Assembly (NCBI GenBank): GCA_041665305.1
Contig: JBAYJD010000021.1
Coordinates: 1-45,925 of the forward strand
DNA: 45,925 bases
Origin: YA12-FULL-51-18 sp041665305
GTDB taxonomy: Bacteria; Elusimicrobiota; Elusimicrobia; Elusimicrobiales; UBA9959
Direction of reading: 5' to 3'
This document shows positions 24,393-32,298 of this stretch, piece after piece (the stretch's first letter is position 1; every line of letters begins with the position of its first letter). The notes under the pieces were generated by a model, which was not told where the DNA came from, did not search any database, and worked only from the letters and a program-made list of their open reading frames with translations. The translations under genes and the position numbers were made by a program.

Positions 24393-25811
24393 ATGGGCGT
24401 TTCAAAATTGTTCGGGTCGGAATTGAAGGTGATCAACATCGGGCTGGAGTCTTTTATGCGGAGCCTTGAGGATAAAGGCGTCAAAGCGGCGCAGGTGGAG
24501 TTCAGGCCGCCGCTGGCCGCGGATCCGGTTTTGTCCGGCAGGATACGGGCCATGGCGCCCAAGATCGCCGCGGCGAACAGGAAGGCGCTTGCAAAGATCC
24601 TGAATTCGAAACCCGCGCTCATCGGACTTGATACGGCGCTGCATGTCGTGCCCGGCATGAAAAAAAATCTTATCCTCCACGCCGGTCCGCCCGTAAAATG
24701 GGCGGACATGTGCGGCCCGATGCGCGGCGCGGTGATCGGCGCCCTGATCTACGAGGGCCTGGCCGGCGGCCGGAAAGCGGCCGAAAGGCTGGCCGCCTCC
24801 GGAAAAATAAAATTTTCCCCCTGTCATGAACACTCGGCGGTGGGGCCGATGGCCGGCATAATTTCCGCCTCCATGCCGGTCTACATAGTGAAGAACGAAA
24901 CATACGGCAATTACGCCTACGCCACCATGAACGAAGGCCTTGGGAAAGTGCTGCGTTACGGCGCTTATTCCCCGGAAGTGATCGTGCGGCTTAAATGGAT
25001 GGAAACCGTGATGTATCCGGCGCTGAAACGCGCCGTCGCGCGGCTGGGCCGGATCGATCTTAAGGCCGTTACGGCGCAGGCCCTGCACATGGGCGACGAG
25101 GTCCACAACCGCAACCGCGCCGGCACTTCGCTTTTTTATCGCGCCATAGCTCCGGCCGTCGTCACGACCGCGTCCGATCCCGGCCAGGCCGCGGAGGTGC
25201 TGGAATTCATAAACAGGAACGACCATTCCTTTCTGAACCTTTCCATGGCGCTGAGCAAGGCCTGTCTCGACGCCGCGCGCGGCATCCCTTATTCCACGGT
25301 GGCCGTGGTCATGGCCAGGAACGGTACGGAGTTCGGAATTCAGCTGTCCGGGACAGGCGATAAGTGGTTTACCGGTCCGTCGCCGGTGCCCGACGCCCTC
25401 TTTTTTGCGGGCTATACCAAGGCGGACGCCAACCCGGATATAGGCGATTCCGCCATCACCGAGACCAACGGCCTGGGCGGATTCGCCATAGCGGCGGCCC
25501 CGGCTATCGTGCAGTTCGTGGGCGGCGCCGCGGCGGACGCCGTCGGCTATACCATGGCCATGTACGAGATAACCGCGGGTGAAAACAATGTTTATCAGAT
25601 CCCTTACCTGAATTTCCGCGGAACGCCGACCGGCATAGATGTGGTCAAGGTGGTCGAGAAGGGGATCCTGCCTTTCATAGACACCGGAGTCGCGCATAAG
25701 AAAGCCGGCATAGGGCAGGTGGGCGCCGGAGTGCTGAGCGCGCCGCCGGAGCCTTTCGTCAAAGCCTTCGAATATTTCGCGAAAAATTTTTGCCATACCC
25801 CGCCCCTGTGA
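24393..25811 (+). CDS. DUF1116 protein, AllG/YlbE-like oxamate carbamoyltransferase component
   Basis: A 472-residue protein with AAAGGAG well placed before its ATG. Conserved stretches include HAGPPVKWADMCGPMRGA, CHEHSAVGPMAGIISASMPV and MGDEVHNRNRAG, all typical of DUF1116, the partner of FdrA and DUF2877. In E. coli this trio (AllFGH) forms oxamate carbamoyltransferase. The last residues (KNFCHTPPL) are encoded by a copy of the intergenic repeat beginning at 25782, so the normal C-terminus has probably been altered by the repeat. It closes the catabolic block. Confidence 0.87.
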   Translation: MGVSKLFGSELKVINIGLESFMRSLEDKGVKAAQVEFRPPLAADPVLSGRIRAMAPKIAAANRKALAKILNSKPALIGLDTALHVVPGMKKNLILHAGPPVKWADMCGPMRGAVIGALIYEGLAGGRKAAERLAASGKIKFSPCHEHSAVGPMAGIISASMPVYIVKNETYGNYAYATMNEGLGKVLRYGAYSPEVIVRLKWMETVMYPALKRAVARLGRIDLKAVTAQALHMGDEVHNRNRAGTSLFYRAIAPAVVTTASDPGQAAEVLEFINRNDHSFLNLSMALSKACLDAARGIPYSTVAVVMARNGTEFGIQLSGTGDKWFTGPSPVPDALFFAGYTKADANPDIGDSAITETNGLGGFAIAAAPAIVQFVGGAAADAVGYTMAMYEITAGENNVYQIPYLNFRGTPTGIDVVKVVEKGILPFIDTGVAHKKAGIGQVGAGVLSAPPEPFVKAFEYFAKNFCHTPPL

Positions 25812-25840
25812 TAAAATGTCGTTTTACGACGTTTTATTTT
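25782..25840. repeat. Intergenic repeat copy F (right border of catabolic block)
   Basis: A half palindrome AAAAATTTTTGCC and CATACCCCGCCCC lie inside the last codons of the DUF1116 gene. The hairpin TAAAATGTCG-TTTTA-CGACGTTTTA (25812-25836, one G-T pair) begins one base after the stop and is followed by TTTT, so it may also terminate transcription. Confidence 0.7.
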
Positions 25841-25878
25841 GCGGTTTTGTTGAAAAAATGCTACTATTATACCAAGAG

Positions 25879-25905
25879 GTGGCTGAAGTTCGGCCGCTTT
25901 TTTTT
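25879..25905 (+). terminator. Intrinsic terminator before rimP
   Basis: GTGGCTG-AAGTT-CGGCCGC (two G-U pairs in RNA) followed by eight T residues. It ends the catabolic transcript. Only 28 bp separate it from rimP, so it could also act as an attenuator for the rimP-nusA operon if a promoter lies upstream of it. Confidence 0.65.
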
Positions 25906-25933
25906 ATAAAGATCGGCATTACCGGGGCTGCTT

Positions 25934-26398
25934 ATGGAAAAAGAACTTCTTGAGAAAGAAACCGAGCCTTTGCTGGCGGAAAACGGTTTTGAACTTGTGG
26001 ACCTTAAAGTCACCAGAATGGGAGCTAAACTGCTGCTCCAGTTCTTTATCGACCGGCCGGAAGGCGGCGTTACGCTGGACGACTGCGGCGCGGTCAGCGA
26101 CAAGCTCGGCTCCTTCATCGAAATGAACAATGTCCTTGACGGCGGCTACGTCCTTGAGATCTCCTCCCCCGGAATGGACAGGGTGCTCAGGAAAGAGAAG
26201 GATTTTCTTAAATTCAAGGGCAGCAAGGTTAAAATAAAGCTTAAAAAACCTCTCAACAACGCGCGTGTCTATTACGGCGAACTGCTGGGCTTTGAGAACG
26301 GCTCGGTCCTCCTGAGCGGGGGCCTTCAATTCGCTCTCAACGATATCGACGAGGCCAGGCTGAACCCGGGCGACGACGAGATCTTGAAAAAACATTAA
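25934..26398 (+). CDS. rimP: Ribosome maturation factor RimP
   Basis: Needed for 30S subunit maturation. The 154-residue protein has the N-terminal alpha/beta domain (LLAENGFELVDLKVTRMGAK, then FIDRPEGGVTLDDCGAVSDKL) and the diagnostic LEISSPGMDRVLRKEKDF, followed by a small SH3-like C-terminal domain. The ribosome-binding site is weak. It opens the classic rimP-nusA-infB-rbfA operon. A terminator-like hairpin directly upstream suggests a leader-controlled or separately promoted transcript, but no convincing promoter is visible in the short gap. Confidence 0.94.
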   Translation: MEKELLEKETEPLLAENGFELVDLKVTRMGAKLLLQFFIDRPEGGVTLDDCGAVSDKLGSFIEMNNVLDGGYVLEISSPGMDRVLRKEKDFLKFKGSKVKIKLKKPLNNARVYYGELLGFENGSVLLSGGLQFALNDIDEARLNPGDDEILKKH

Positions 26399-26423
26399 AC
26401 TCTACAGCGGGGTATAAAAGCAT

Positions 26424-27797
26424 ATGAACAAAGAGAATTCTTTCAGGGGCAAAACCGAGCTTATAATGGCTCTGGAGCAGCTGGAACGCGAGAAGAACAT
26501 AAAAAGGGACGACGTTTTCAAGACGATCACCGATTCCCTGGTTTCCGCCCTGCGCAAATATTTCGGCAAGACCTCTCAGATCGCGGCTACCATCGACCCC
26601 GATACCGGCGAGATGTGCGGTTATCTGGTGAAGAGGGTCGTGCCCGAAGTTTTTACCCCGGAGATAGAGATCTCGCAGGAAGAGGCCGTTAAATACGAAC
26701 CCTCGGCCAAGCTGGACGAGGAAGTCAACATCCCCGTGGACATCCAGGATTTTTCCCGAATAGCGGCCCAGACGGCCAAGCAGGTGCTGATCCAGAAGAT
26801 CCGCGAGATCGAGAAGGTCAAGCTTTTTGACGAATACAAGCCCCGCGAGGGAGAGATCGTGACCGGACTTGTGCATCATATCGCCGGCCGGGATATTTTC
26901 GTGGACCTCGGCAAGACCGAGGCAGTCCTGCCTTACTCGGAACAGATCAGGCGCGAGCATTACACCATAAACCAGCGCGTGCGCGCCATCATTCACCGCG
27001 TAGACAAAGAGAACAAGGGGCTTCAGATCGTCCTTTCGCGCGCCTCCGTAAATTTCCTCAAGGGCCTTTTTGAGGCCGAAGTCCCCGAGATATCCGAGAA
27101 AGTAGTGGAAATAACGGATGTCGTCCGCGACCCCGGTTTCCGGTCGAAGGTGGTGGTGAAAAGCAGCTCCTCCAAGGTCGACCCCGTCGGCGCCTGCGTC
27201 GGCATCCGCGGTTCGCGCATCCGCGTCATCATGGGAGAGCTTTCCAACGAAAAGATAGATCTGATCCCGTACACGGAGGAGCCGCTGCACATGCTGGCCA
27301 AATCCTTCTCCCCCGCCTCCGTGCTGTCGGTCCGCGTCATAGACAAGGCGTCCAAAAAGGCTTTGATCATCGTTCCCGACGACCAGCTGGCCATCGCCAT
27401 CGGCCGGGAAGGACAGAATATAAAACTGGTGTCCCGTCTGACCGGCTGGGAGCTGGAAGTGAAGTCGGAAGGACAGAAAGTGGAGGAAGCCAAAAAAAAC
27501 AACGACATAGCCGTGAACGACCTGCTTCAGGTCGACGGCATCGGGGCCAAGGTCGCCGATACCCTGGTCAAGCTGGGGATGGGCGATATCCGCAAGATCG
27601 CGGGGTTCACGGTAGAGGACCTCTGCGCGCTTGAGGGCATAGGCGAAAAGACCGCCCAGAAGATAGTTTCGGGCGCCAAAAAGTTCCTGGAAGAGAATCC
27701 GTCGTACGGCAACAAGACGGCCCCCGCGGCGGCGCCGAAAGATTTGGAAACCAAAGAGGTAAAAGAAAATGAGCCTGAAGAAACCGAAAGCAAATGA
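26424..27797 (+). CDS. nusA: Transcription termination/antitermination factor NusA
   Basis: RNA-polymerase-associated factor for pausing, termination and antitermination. The 457 residues show the N-terminal RNAP-binding domain, an S1 domain (GEIVTGLVHHIAGRDIFVDL, about 146-210), two KH domains (DPVGACVGIRGSRI and ALIIVPDDQLAIAIGREGQN), and a C-terminal pair of helix-hairpin-helix units (VDGIGAKVADTLVKLGMGDI and LEGIGEKTAQKIVSG). The last 29 bases overlap infB, indicating tight coupling. The C-terminal helix-hairpin-helix part resembles the acidic-repeat region of E. coli NusA but is shorter. Confidence 0.96.
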   Translation: MNKENSFRGKTELIMALEQLEREKNIKRDDVFKTITDSLVSALRKYFGKTSQIAATIDPDTGEMCGYLVKRVVPEVFTPEIEISQEEAVKYEPSAKLDEEVNIPVDIQDFSRIAAQTAKQVLIQKIREIEKVKLFDEYKPREGEIVTGLVHHIAGRDIFVDLGKTEAVLPYSEQIRREHYTINQRVRAIIHRVDKENKGLQIVLSRASVNFLKGLFEAEVPEISEKVVEITDVVRDPGFRSKVVVKSSSSKVDPVGACVGIRGSRIRVIMGELSNEKIDLIPYTEEPLHMLAKSFSPASVLSVRVIDKASKKALIIVPDDQLAIAIGREGQNIKLVSRLTGWELEVKSEGQKVEEAKKNNDIAVNDLLQVDGIGAKVADTLVKLGMGDIRKIAGFTVEDLCALEGIGEKTAQKIVSGAKKFLEENPSYGNKTAPAAAPKDLETKEVKENEPEETESK

Positions 27798-30171
27798 CGA
27801 TTTGAATTCCGGCAAGCCCAAGAAAAAAGCCGCGGCCAAGCCGTCCGCAGCCGACGGCGCTGAGAAAAAACCGGTGAAAAAGGCCGCTCCGAAGGCCGTC
27901 AAAAAGACGGAAAAAAAATCGCAGGCCGAGAAGCCCAAAAAAGCGAAAACAGAAGAACCGGCCGCTCCGGCTCCGGAAGTGAAACCGCCTCAGCCTCCCA
28001 AACGCCTTATTATTTCCGTTTCCAGACCCGAAGGCTATGTCCCTCCCGGGCAGCCCGCTAAGCCCGAAGCCGCCGCTCCGGCCGCGCCCGCGCCTGCCGC
28101 GCCGAAACCCGCGGCCCCGGCGGTCCCGCCCGCCGCCGCGGCTCCGGTCCGGCCGGCCAAGCCCGCAGTTCCCGCGGTTCCGGCGGCGCCGGCGAAATCC
28201 GATATCCCTCCGTCCGGTTCCGTATACAGGCCCAATGCGCCGGCCCAGCCGCACAGGCCGTTCGCTCCTCATGCCCCCAGGCCCGCGGCCCCGGCTCATC
28301 AGGCGCAGCAGCCGAAGCCGGCGGCGCCCCAGACGCCGTCCGCCCAATCCGCGAAGCCGCCGGCCGCGCCCTCCGCGGACGCGGCCGCGACGGCCGCCCA
28401 GCCCAAGGAACTTCAGAAAATAAAGATCTCCACGCAGGTGGTCGTCCGCGAGCTGGCGGAGAAAATGAACCTTAAGCCCACGGATTTCATAAAGAAGCTC
28501 ATGGGCATGGGCGTGTTCGCCACCATCAATCAGCGCCTAGATCCGGATGTGGCCACGCTTATCGCCGTGGATTACGGTTTCGATCTTGAGATCGTTCCCA
28601 TCTACGACGAACAGGTGGTGGAGGAAGTCGAGACCGAGAAGCCCGAGAATCTCAAGCCCCGCTATCCCATCGTGACCATCATGGGCCATGTGGACCACGG
28701 CAAGACCACGCTGCTGGACGCGTTCCGCGAATCGAATGTCGTGGACACGGAGGCCGGACAGATAACCCAGCATATCGGCGCATATATGGTGACCACCCCG
28801 AGAGGCAAGATCACCGTCCTGGACACCCCCGGCCATGAAGCTTTCACGGCCATGCGCGCGCACGGCGTAAAAGTGACCGATATCGTGATCCTCGTGGTTT
28901 CGGCCGTCGACGGCGTCATGCCGCAGACGCTCGAAGCCGTCAACCACGCCAAGGCCGCCGGCGTGCCGATAATAGTGGCCATCAACAAAATGGACCTTCC
29001 GACCGCCAGCGCGCAGGATATTAAGCAGCGTCTGGCCAACATCGGCCTTAACCCCGAAGAATGGGGAGGCACCACGGCCATGGTGGAAGTGTCGGCCAAA
29101 AAACGCATGAATCTGGACAAGCTTCTGGAGATAGTCAGCATCCAGGCCGAGATGCTGGAGCTTAAAGCCAATCCCGACGCCATGGGGACCGGCGTCGTCA
29201 TCGAGTCCCGGCTGGACTCCCAGAAAGGCATCGTCGCCACCGTGATCGCCGAGAACGGCCTCATCAGGGTCGGAGACCCCTTCGTGGTGGGCACCTCCTA
29301 CGGCAAGGTCCGCGCCCTGGTGAACGACCGCGGCGAACGCCTTGAGAAAATAGGGCCCAGCGAACCGGCCGAACTGCTGGGCATCAGCGGCGAACTCCCC
29401 CACGCGGGAGACGTCTTCAAGATCTATGAGACGGAAAAGGAAGCCCGGCGCGTCGCGGAGAAAAGAAAACTCCACAGGCGCGAGGAATCCCTTATCCACC
29501 AGAAGCATGTCAGCCTGCTCTCCCTGAAATCGCAGGTGGACCAGAAACTGCTTAAGAACCTTAATGTCGTGCTGAAGACCGATGTGTTCGGGTCTCTCCA
29601 GGCCATCAAGGACTCGCTTGAGAAGCTGAGCAACCAGGAAGTCGCGATCCGCATCCTTCACTCCGGGGTGGGCAATGTCACCGAATCCGACGTGCTTCTG
29701 GCGAAAGCCTCCGACGCCGTCATCTTCGGCTTTCATGTGGACGCCGACGGCAAGGTAAAGGATGAGGCGAAGTCTTCCGGAGTCGAGATCCGGACCTACC
29801 AGATCATCTATGACCTTATCGAGGATGTGAAGGCCGGCATGAGCGGCCTCCTGGAGCCCGAGATCGTCGAAACCGTTACGGGCCGCGCGGAGATCCAGCA
29901 GATCTTCGATCTGAGCTCCGGCAAGGTCGCCGGTTCGCTGGTCAAGGAAGGGAAGCTGGTCCGCAACCAGCCCGTCAGGATCCTGCGCGGCAAGGATGTC
30001 GCGGGCGGCGGCAAGATCTCAGGCCTAAAGCGCTTCAAGGAAGACGTCAAGGAAGTGGAAAAAGGCCTGGAGTGCGGCATCCTGATAGACGGTTTCAAGG
30101 ACTACAGGGTCGGCGACATCGTAGAGGCGCTGACCAGGGAAGAGAAAATAAGAAGAATAAGCCATGTTTAA
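27769..30171 (+). CDS. infB: Translation initiation factor IF-2
   Basis: GTPase that delivers fMet-tRNA to the 30S subunit. The 800-residue protein starts with about 220 residues of Ala/Pro/Lys-rich low-complexity sequence, then a short IF2 N-domain (about 222-280). The G domain begins at GHVDHGKTT (306-314), with DTPGHEAF and NKMD motifs intact. Domains II, III and C2 follow, including FGSLQAIKDSLEKL and the ending RDVKEVEKGLECG-like C2 core. GAGG precedes the ATG inside nusA. The Ala-Pro-rich linker is longer than average and gives artefactual long frames on other strands. Confidence 0.96.
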   Translation: MSLKKPKANDDLNSGKPKKKAAAKPSAADGAEKKPVKKAAPKAVKKTEKKSQAEKPKKAKTEEPAAPAPEVKPPQPPKRLIISVSRPEGYVPPGQPAKPEAAAPAAPAPAAPKPAAPAVPPAAAAPVRPAKPAVPAVPAAPAKSDIPPSGSVYRPNAPAQPHRPFAPHAPRPAAPAHQAQQPKPAAPQTPSAQSAKPPAAPSADAAATAAQPKELQKIKISTQVVVRELAEKMNLKPTDFIKKLMGMGVFATINQRLDPDVATLIAVDYGFDLEIVPIYDEQVVEEVETEKPENLKPRYPIVTIMGHVDHGKTTLLDAFRESNVVDTEAGQITQHIGAYMVTTPRGKITVLDTPGHEAFTAMRAHGVKVTDIVILVVSAVDGVMPQTLEAVNHAKAAGVPIIVAINKMDLPTASAQDIKQRLANIGLNPEEWGGTTAMVEVSAKKRMNLDKLLEIVSIQAEMLELKANPDAMGTGVVIESRLDSQKGIVATVIAENGLIRVGDPFVVGTSYGKVRALVNDRGERLEKIGPSEPAELLGISGELPHAGDVFKIYETEKEARRVAEKRKLHRREESLIHQKHVSLLSLKSQVDQKLLKNLNVVLKTDVFGSLQAIKDSLEKLSNQEVAIRILHSGVGNVTESDVLLAKASDAVIFGFHVDADGKVKDEAKSSGVEIRTYQIIYDLIEDVKAGMSGLLEPEIVETVTGRAEIQQIFDLSSGKVAGSLVKEGKLVRNQPVRILRGKDVAGGGKISGLKRFKEDVKEVEKGLECGILIDGFKDYRVGDIVEALTREEKIRRISHV

Positions 30172-30529
30172 AAGAACCGACCGCCTGAAGGAGCTTTTTT
30201 TCCGGGAGGTCAACCTGGCCCTTCAGGACGTTCACGGTCTCAACCTCCATGGCATTGTGACCCTCACGGGCGTGGAACTGGTGGACGAAGGCAAGATGCT
30301 GCATGTTTATTTTTCCGTGTTCGGCGGCGAACGCGACAAAACATCGACGGCGGCCCTGCTGACAAGGTCTATCTATCAGATCAGGGCCTCTCTCAAAAAA
30401 CGCCTCAGGCTCAGGGTCATTCCGGCCATCATGTTCAAATACGACCCAACGCCGGAAGAAGCCGCGAAAATGGAGAGTATTTTCGACAAAATAAGGGCCG
30501 AAAAGAAAGATGAAAACACCGGATCTTGA
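30164..30529 (+). CDS. rbfA: Ribosome-binding factor A
   Basis: Cold-shock and 16S rRNA maturation factor that binds the 30S subunit. The 121-residue KH-like protein has FKRTDRLKELFFREVNLAL at its start, a central VTLTGVELVDEGKMLHVYFSVFG and LRLRVIPAIMFKYDPTPEEA near the end, where RbfA proteins normally read LRxxPxxxFxxD. It overlaps infB by eight bases and the next gene by 20 bases. The conserved infB-rbfA order supports the call. Confidence 0.92.
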   Translation: MFKRTDRLKELFFREVNLALQDVHGLNLHGIVTLTGVELVDEGKMLHVYFSVFGGERDKTSTAALLTRSIYQIRASLKKRLRLRVIPAIMFKYDPTPEEAAKMESIFDKIRAEKKDENTGS

Positions 30530-31490
30530 GCTGGAATTAAAAAAACTGGAAGAGATCATAGTGACCGGCAGGAGTTTCTTCCTGGCCGGCCACCTGAACC
30601 CGGACGGGGACACGCTGGGCAGTATGCTGGCCATTTCTTCGGTCCTCAGGCGCCTGGGCAAAAAGATCTATCTTTTTTCCAGCGATCCCGTGCCTGAGAA
30701 CCTCGGTTTTCTGCCTCACGCCGCGAGCATCAAGATAGGCCGGCTGCCTCCCAAAAGGCGTTTTGACGCGGCCATCCTGCTGGAATGCTCCACTCCGCGC
30801 CGAGGCGGCGACCTTTCCTCCGTGCTGAAGCACGCGCGCAAAGTGGTCAACATCGATCATCATAAGACTTCGGAATTTTACGGCGATGTGAATATCGTGG
30901 AGGCCCATTCCTCTTCCACGGCAGAGATCGTGTACAGGCTTTTTTACAGCATGAACGTCCATATCACCAAGACCGAAGCCGCCTGCCTTTATGTGGGGAT
31001 CGTGACCGACACGGGCCGCTTCCATTTCCCGGCCACCAGCCCGCGCACGCTTGAGGTCGCTTCGCGGCTGCTCGAGACCGGTTTTAAATTCTCAAGGGTC
31101 AACGACCTGCTGTACGCCACCAAATCGCTGCAGGCCCTTAAGGTGCTGGGCCGCGCGCTGGAAAGCCTGGAGCTGAGCCTGGGCGGCCGTGTGGCGGTGC
31201 TCACGCTGACGGCCTCCGATTTTTCCGATTTCAACGCGTCCCATGAGCATACCGAGAACATTATTAATTACGGCATGATGGTTCCGGGCGTGAAGATAGG
31301 GGTTCTTTTCCGGGAAGAGGCCGGCTGTACGGGCGTCACCTTCCGTTCCAGGGGACACGCGGACGTCAGCCTGCTGGCCAAGTCGTTCGGCGGCGGCGGG
31401 CACAGGAACGCCGCGGGCTGTAAAGTAAAGGCCGGGATCCAGGAAGCCAGAAAAAAAGTCCTTGCGGAAATACAAAAGATCCCGAACTGA
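30510..31490 (+). CDS. nrnA: DHH-family oligoribonuclease / pAp phosphatase NrnA
   Basis: Phosphoesterase that degrades nano-RNA and 3'-phosphoadenosine 5'-phosphate. The 326-residue protein has the DHH metal motifs HLNPDGDTLGS, a later NIDHHKTSEFYGDVN (the DHH itself) and VGIVTDTGRFHFPATSP. The C-terminal DHHA1 domain ends with FGGGGHRNAAGC. It commonly follows rbfA and precedes truB, as here. Its start overlaps rbfA by 20 bases. Metal-binding residues are complete, so it should be active. Confidence 0.92.
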   Translation: MKTPDLELELKKLEEIIVTGRSFFLAGHLNPDGDTLGSMLAISSVLRRLGKKIYLFSSDPVPENLGFLPHAASIKIGRLPPKRRFDAAILLECSTPRRGGDLSSVLKHARKVVNIDHHKTSEFYGDVNIVEAHSSSTAEIVYRLFYSMNVHITKTEAACLYVGIVTDTGRFHFPATSPRTLEVASRLLETGFKFSRVNDLLYATKSLQALKVLGRALESLELSLGGRVAVLTLTASDFSDFNASHEHTENIINYGMMVPGVKIGVLFREEAGCTGVTFRSRGHADVSLLAKSFGGGGHRNAAGCKVKAGIQEARKKVLAEIQKIPN

Positions 31491-31494
31491 CAGC

Positions 31495-31521
31495 TAAAAA
31501 TTTTCGCCGCAAGAATTTTTA
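31495..31521. repeat. Intergenic repeat copy G
   Basis: TAAAAATTTTCG-CCG-CAAGAATTTTTA, an imperfect version of the 12-bp AT palindrome, four bases after the nrnA stop codon. Changes are present in both arms, giving one wobble and one mismatch. Confidence 0.65.
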
Positions 31522-31580
31522 ATTATAACCCCACCGCTGTGGCGCGAAGCCGCGGAGCTCATAAGCGGCCGAATTCAATT

Positions 31581-32297
31581 ATGACCACTGTTCCACAGCA
31601 AATTTCAGGCATTTTGCTTTTTGACAAGCCTAAAGGCATCACTTCCCACGACGCCGTGGACCTCGTGCGCCGCCGCCTTAATTTTAAGAAGATAGGCCAT
31701 ACCGGCACGCTGGACCCGATGGCCACGGGGCTGCTGGTAATGCTGCTCGGCCCCGCCACCAAATACCAGGCTAAGCTTCAGAATTGCGCCAAAGTTTACA
31801 GCGGCGCGATAACTCTCGGCGTGGAAACGGATACCTGGGACGCCGAGGGCAGGGTCCTGAAGGAAACGCCGGTGTCCGGCATCACCCAGGATAAGATCAG
31901 GAATGTCATAGGCTTCTTTACCGGGAAGGTGGTCCAGCAGGTCCCCGCATTCTCCGCCGTGCGTTACAAGGGCAAACACCTTTACAAACTGGCCAGGAAA
32001 AACGCGGCGATGCCGGCCATCCGCCGGGATGTCAATATAACATGGAATAATTACTCTTTCAAGACCCCCGTCCTCAAATTCTCGCTGGAATGCTCCGGCG
32101 GCACTTATGTCCGCTCTATAGCCTATGAAATGGGACGGATGCTGGGCACTGGCGGCCATCTCAGCGAACTGCGCCGCCTTAGCGTAAACCGCTGGAAAGT
32201 CGGCGACGCCCTGGACAGGGAAGCGCTCCAGAAACTGTCCCCCGAGGCCCTGAAGGACAGGCTGCTGGAAGTGCCCTCCGACCTTAAAAACTTATAA
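31581..32297 (+). CDS. truB: tRNA pseudouridine-55 synthase
   Basis: Makes pseudouridine 55 in the T-loop of tRNAs. I start it at ATG 31581 (238 residues), because LLFDKPKGITSHDAV then falls at the usual distance; an in-frame GTG 42 bases upstream adds an unconserved Arg-rich piece. The catalytic Asp45 lies in GHTGTLDPMATGLL. YKGKHLYKLAR and CSGGTYVRSIAYEMG are also TruB motifs. No clear ribosome-binding site is seen. One base separates it from ribF. The C-terminal PUA-like domain is minimal, as in shorter TruB proteins. Confidence 0.94.
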   Translation: MTTVPQQISGILLFDKPKGITSHDAVDLVRRRLNFKKIGHTGTLDPMATGLLVMLLGPATKYQAKLQNCAKVYSGAITLGVETDTWDAEGRVLKETPVSGITQDKIRNVIGFFTGKVVQQVPAFSAVRYKGKHLYKLARKNAAMPAIRRDVNITWNNYSFKTPVLKFSLECSGGTYVRSIAYEMGRMLGTGGHLSELRRLSVNRWKVGDALDREALQKLSPEALKDRLLEVPSDLKNL

Positions 32298-32298
32298 T

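Noticed and set aside
24402..25796. Long minus-strand frame of 464 codons opposite the DUF1116 gene
   Set aside because: It is the shadow of a clear family gene on the plus strand; composition is His/Arg/Gly-rich and no domain is recognisable.
26337..27938. Minus-strand frame of 533 codons opposite nusA
   Set aside because: Antisense shadow in GC-rich DNA; the plus strand encodes the well-conserved NusA.
28035..28423. Apparent repetitive or collagen-like proteins in other frames of the infB 5' region
   Set aside because: They arise from the Ala/Pro/Lys low-complexity linker of IF-2 read in other frames.
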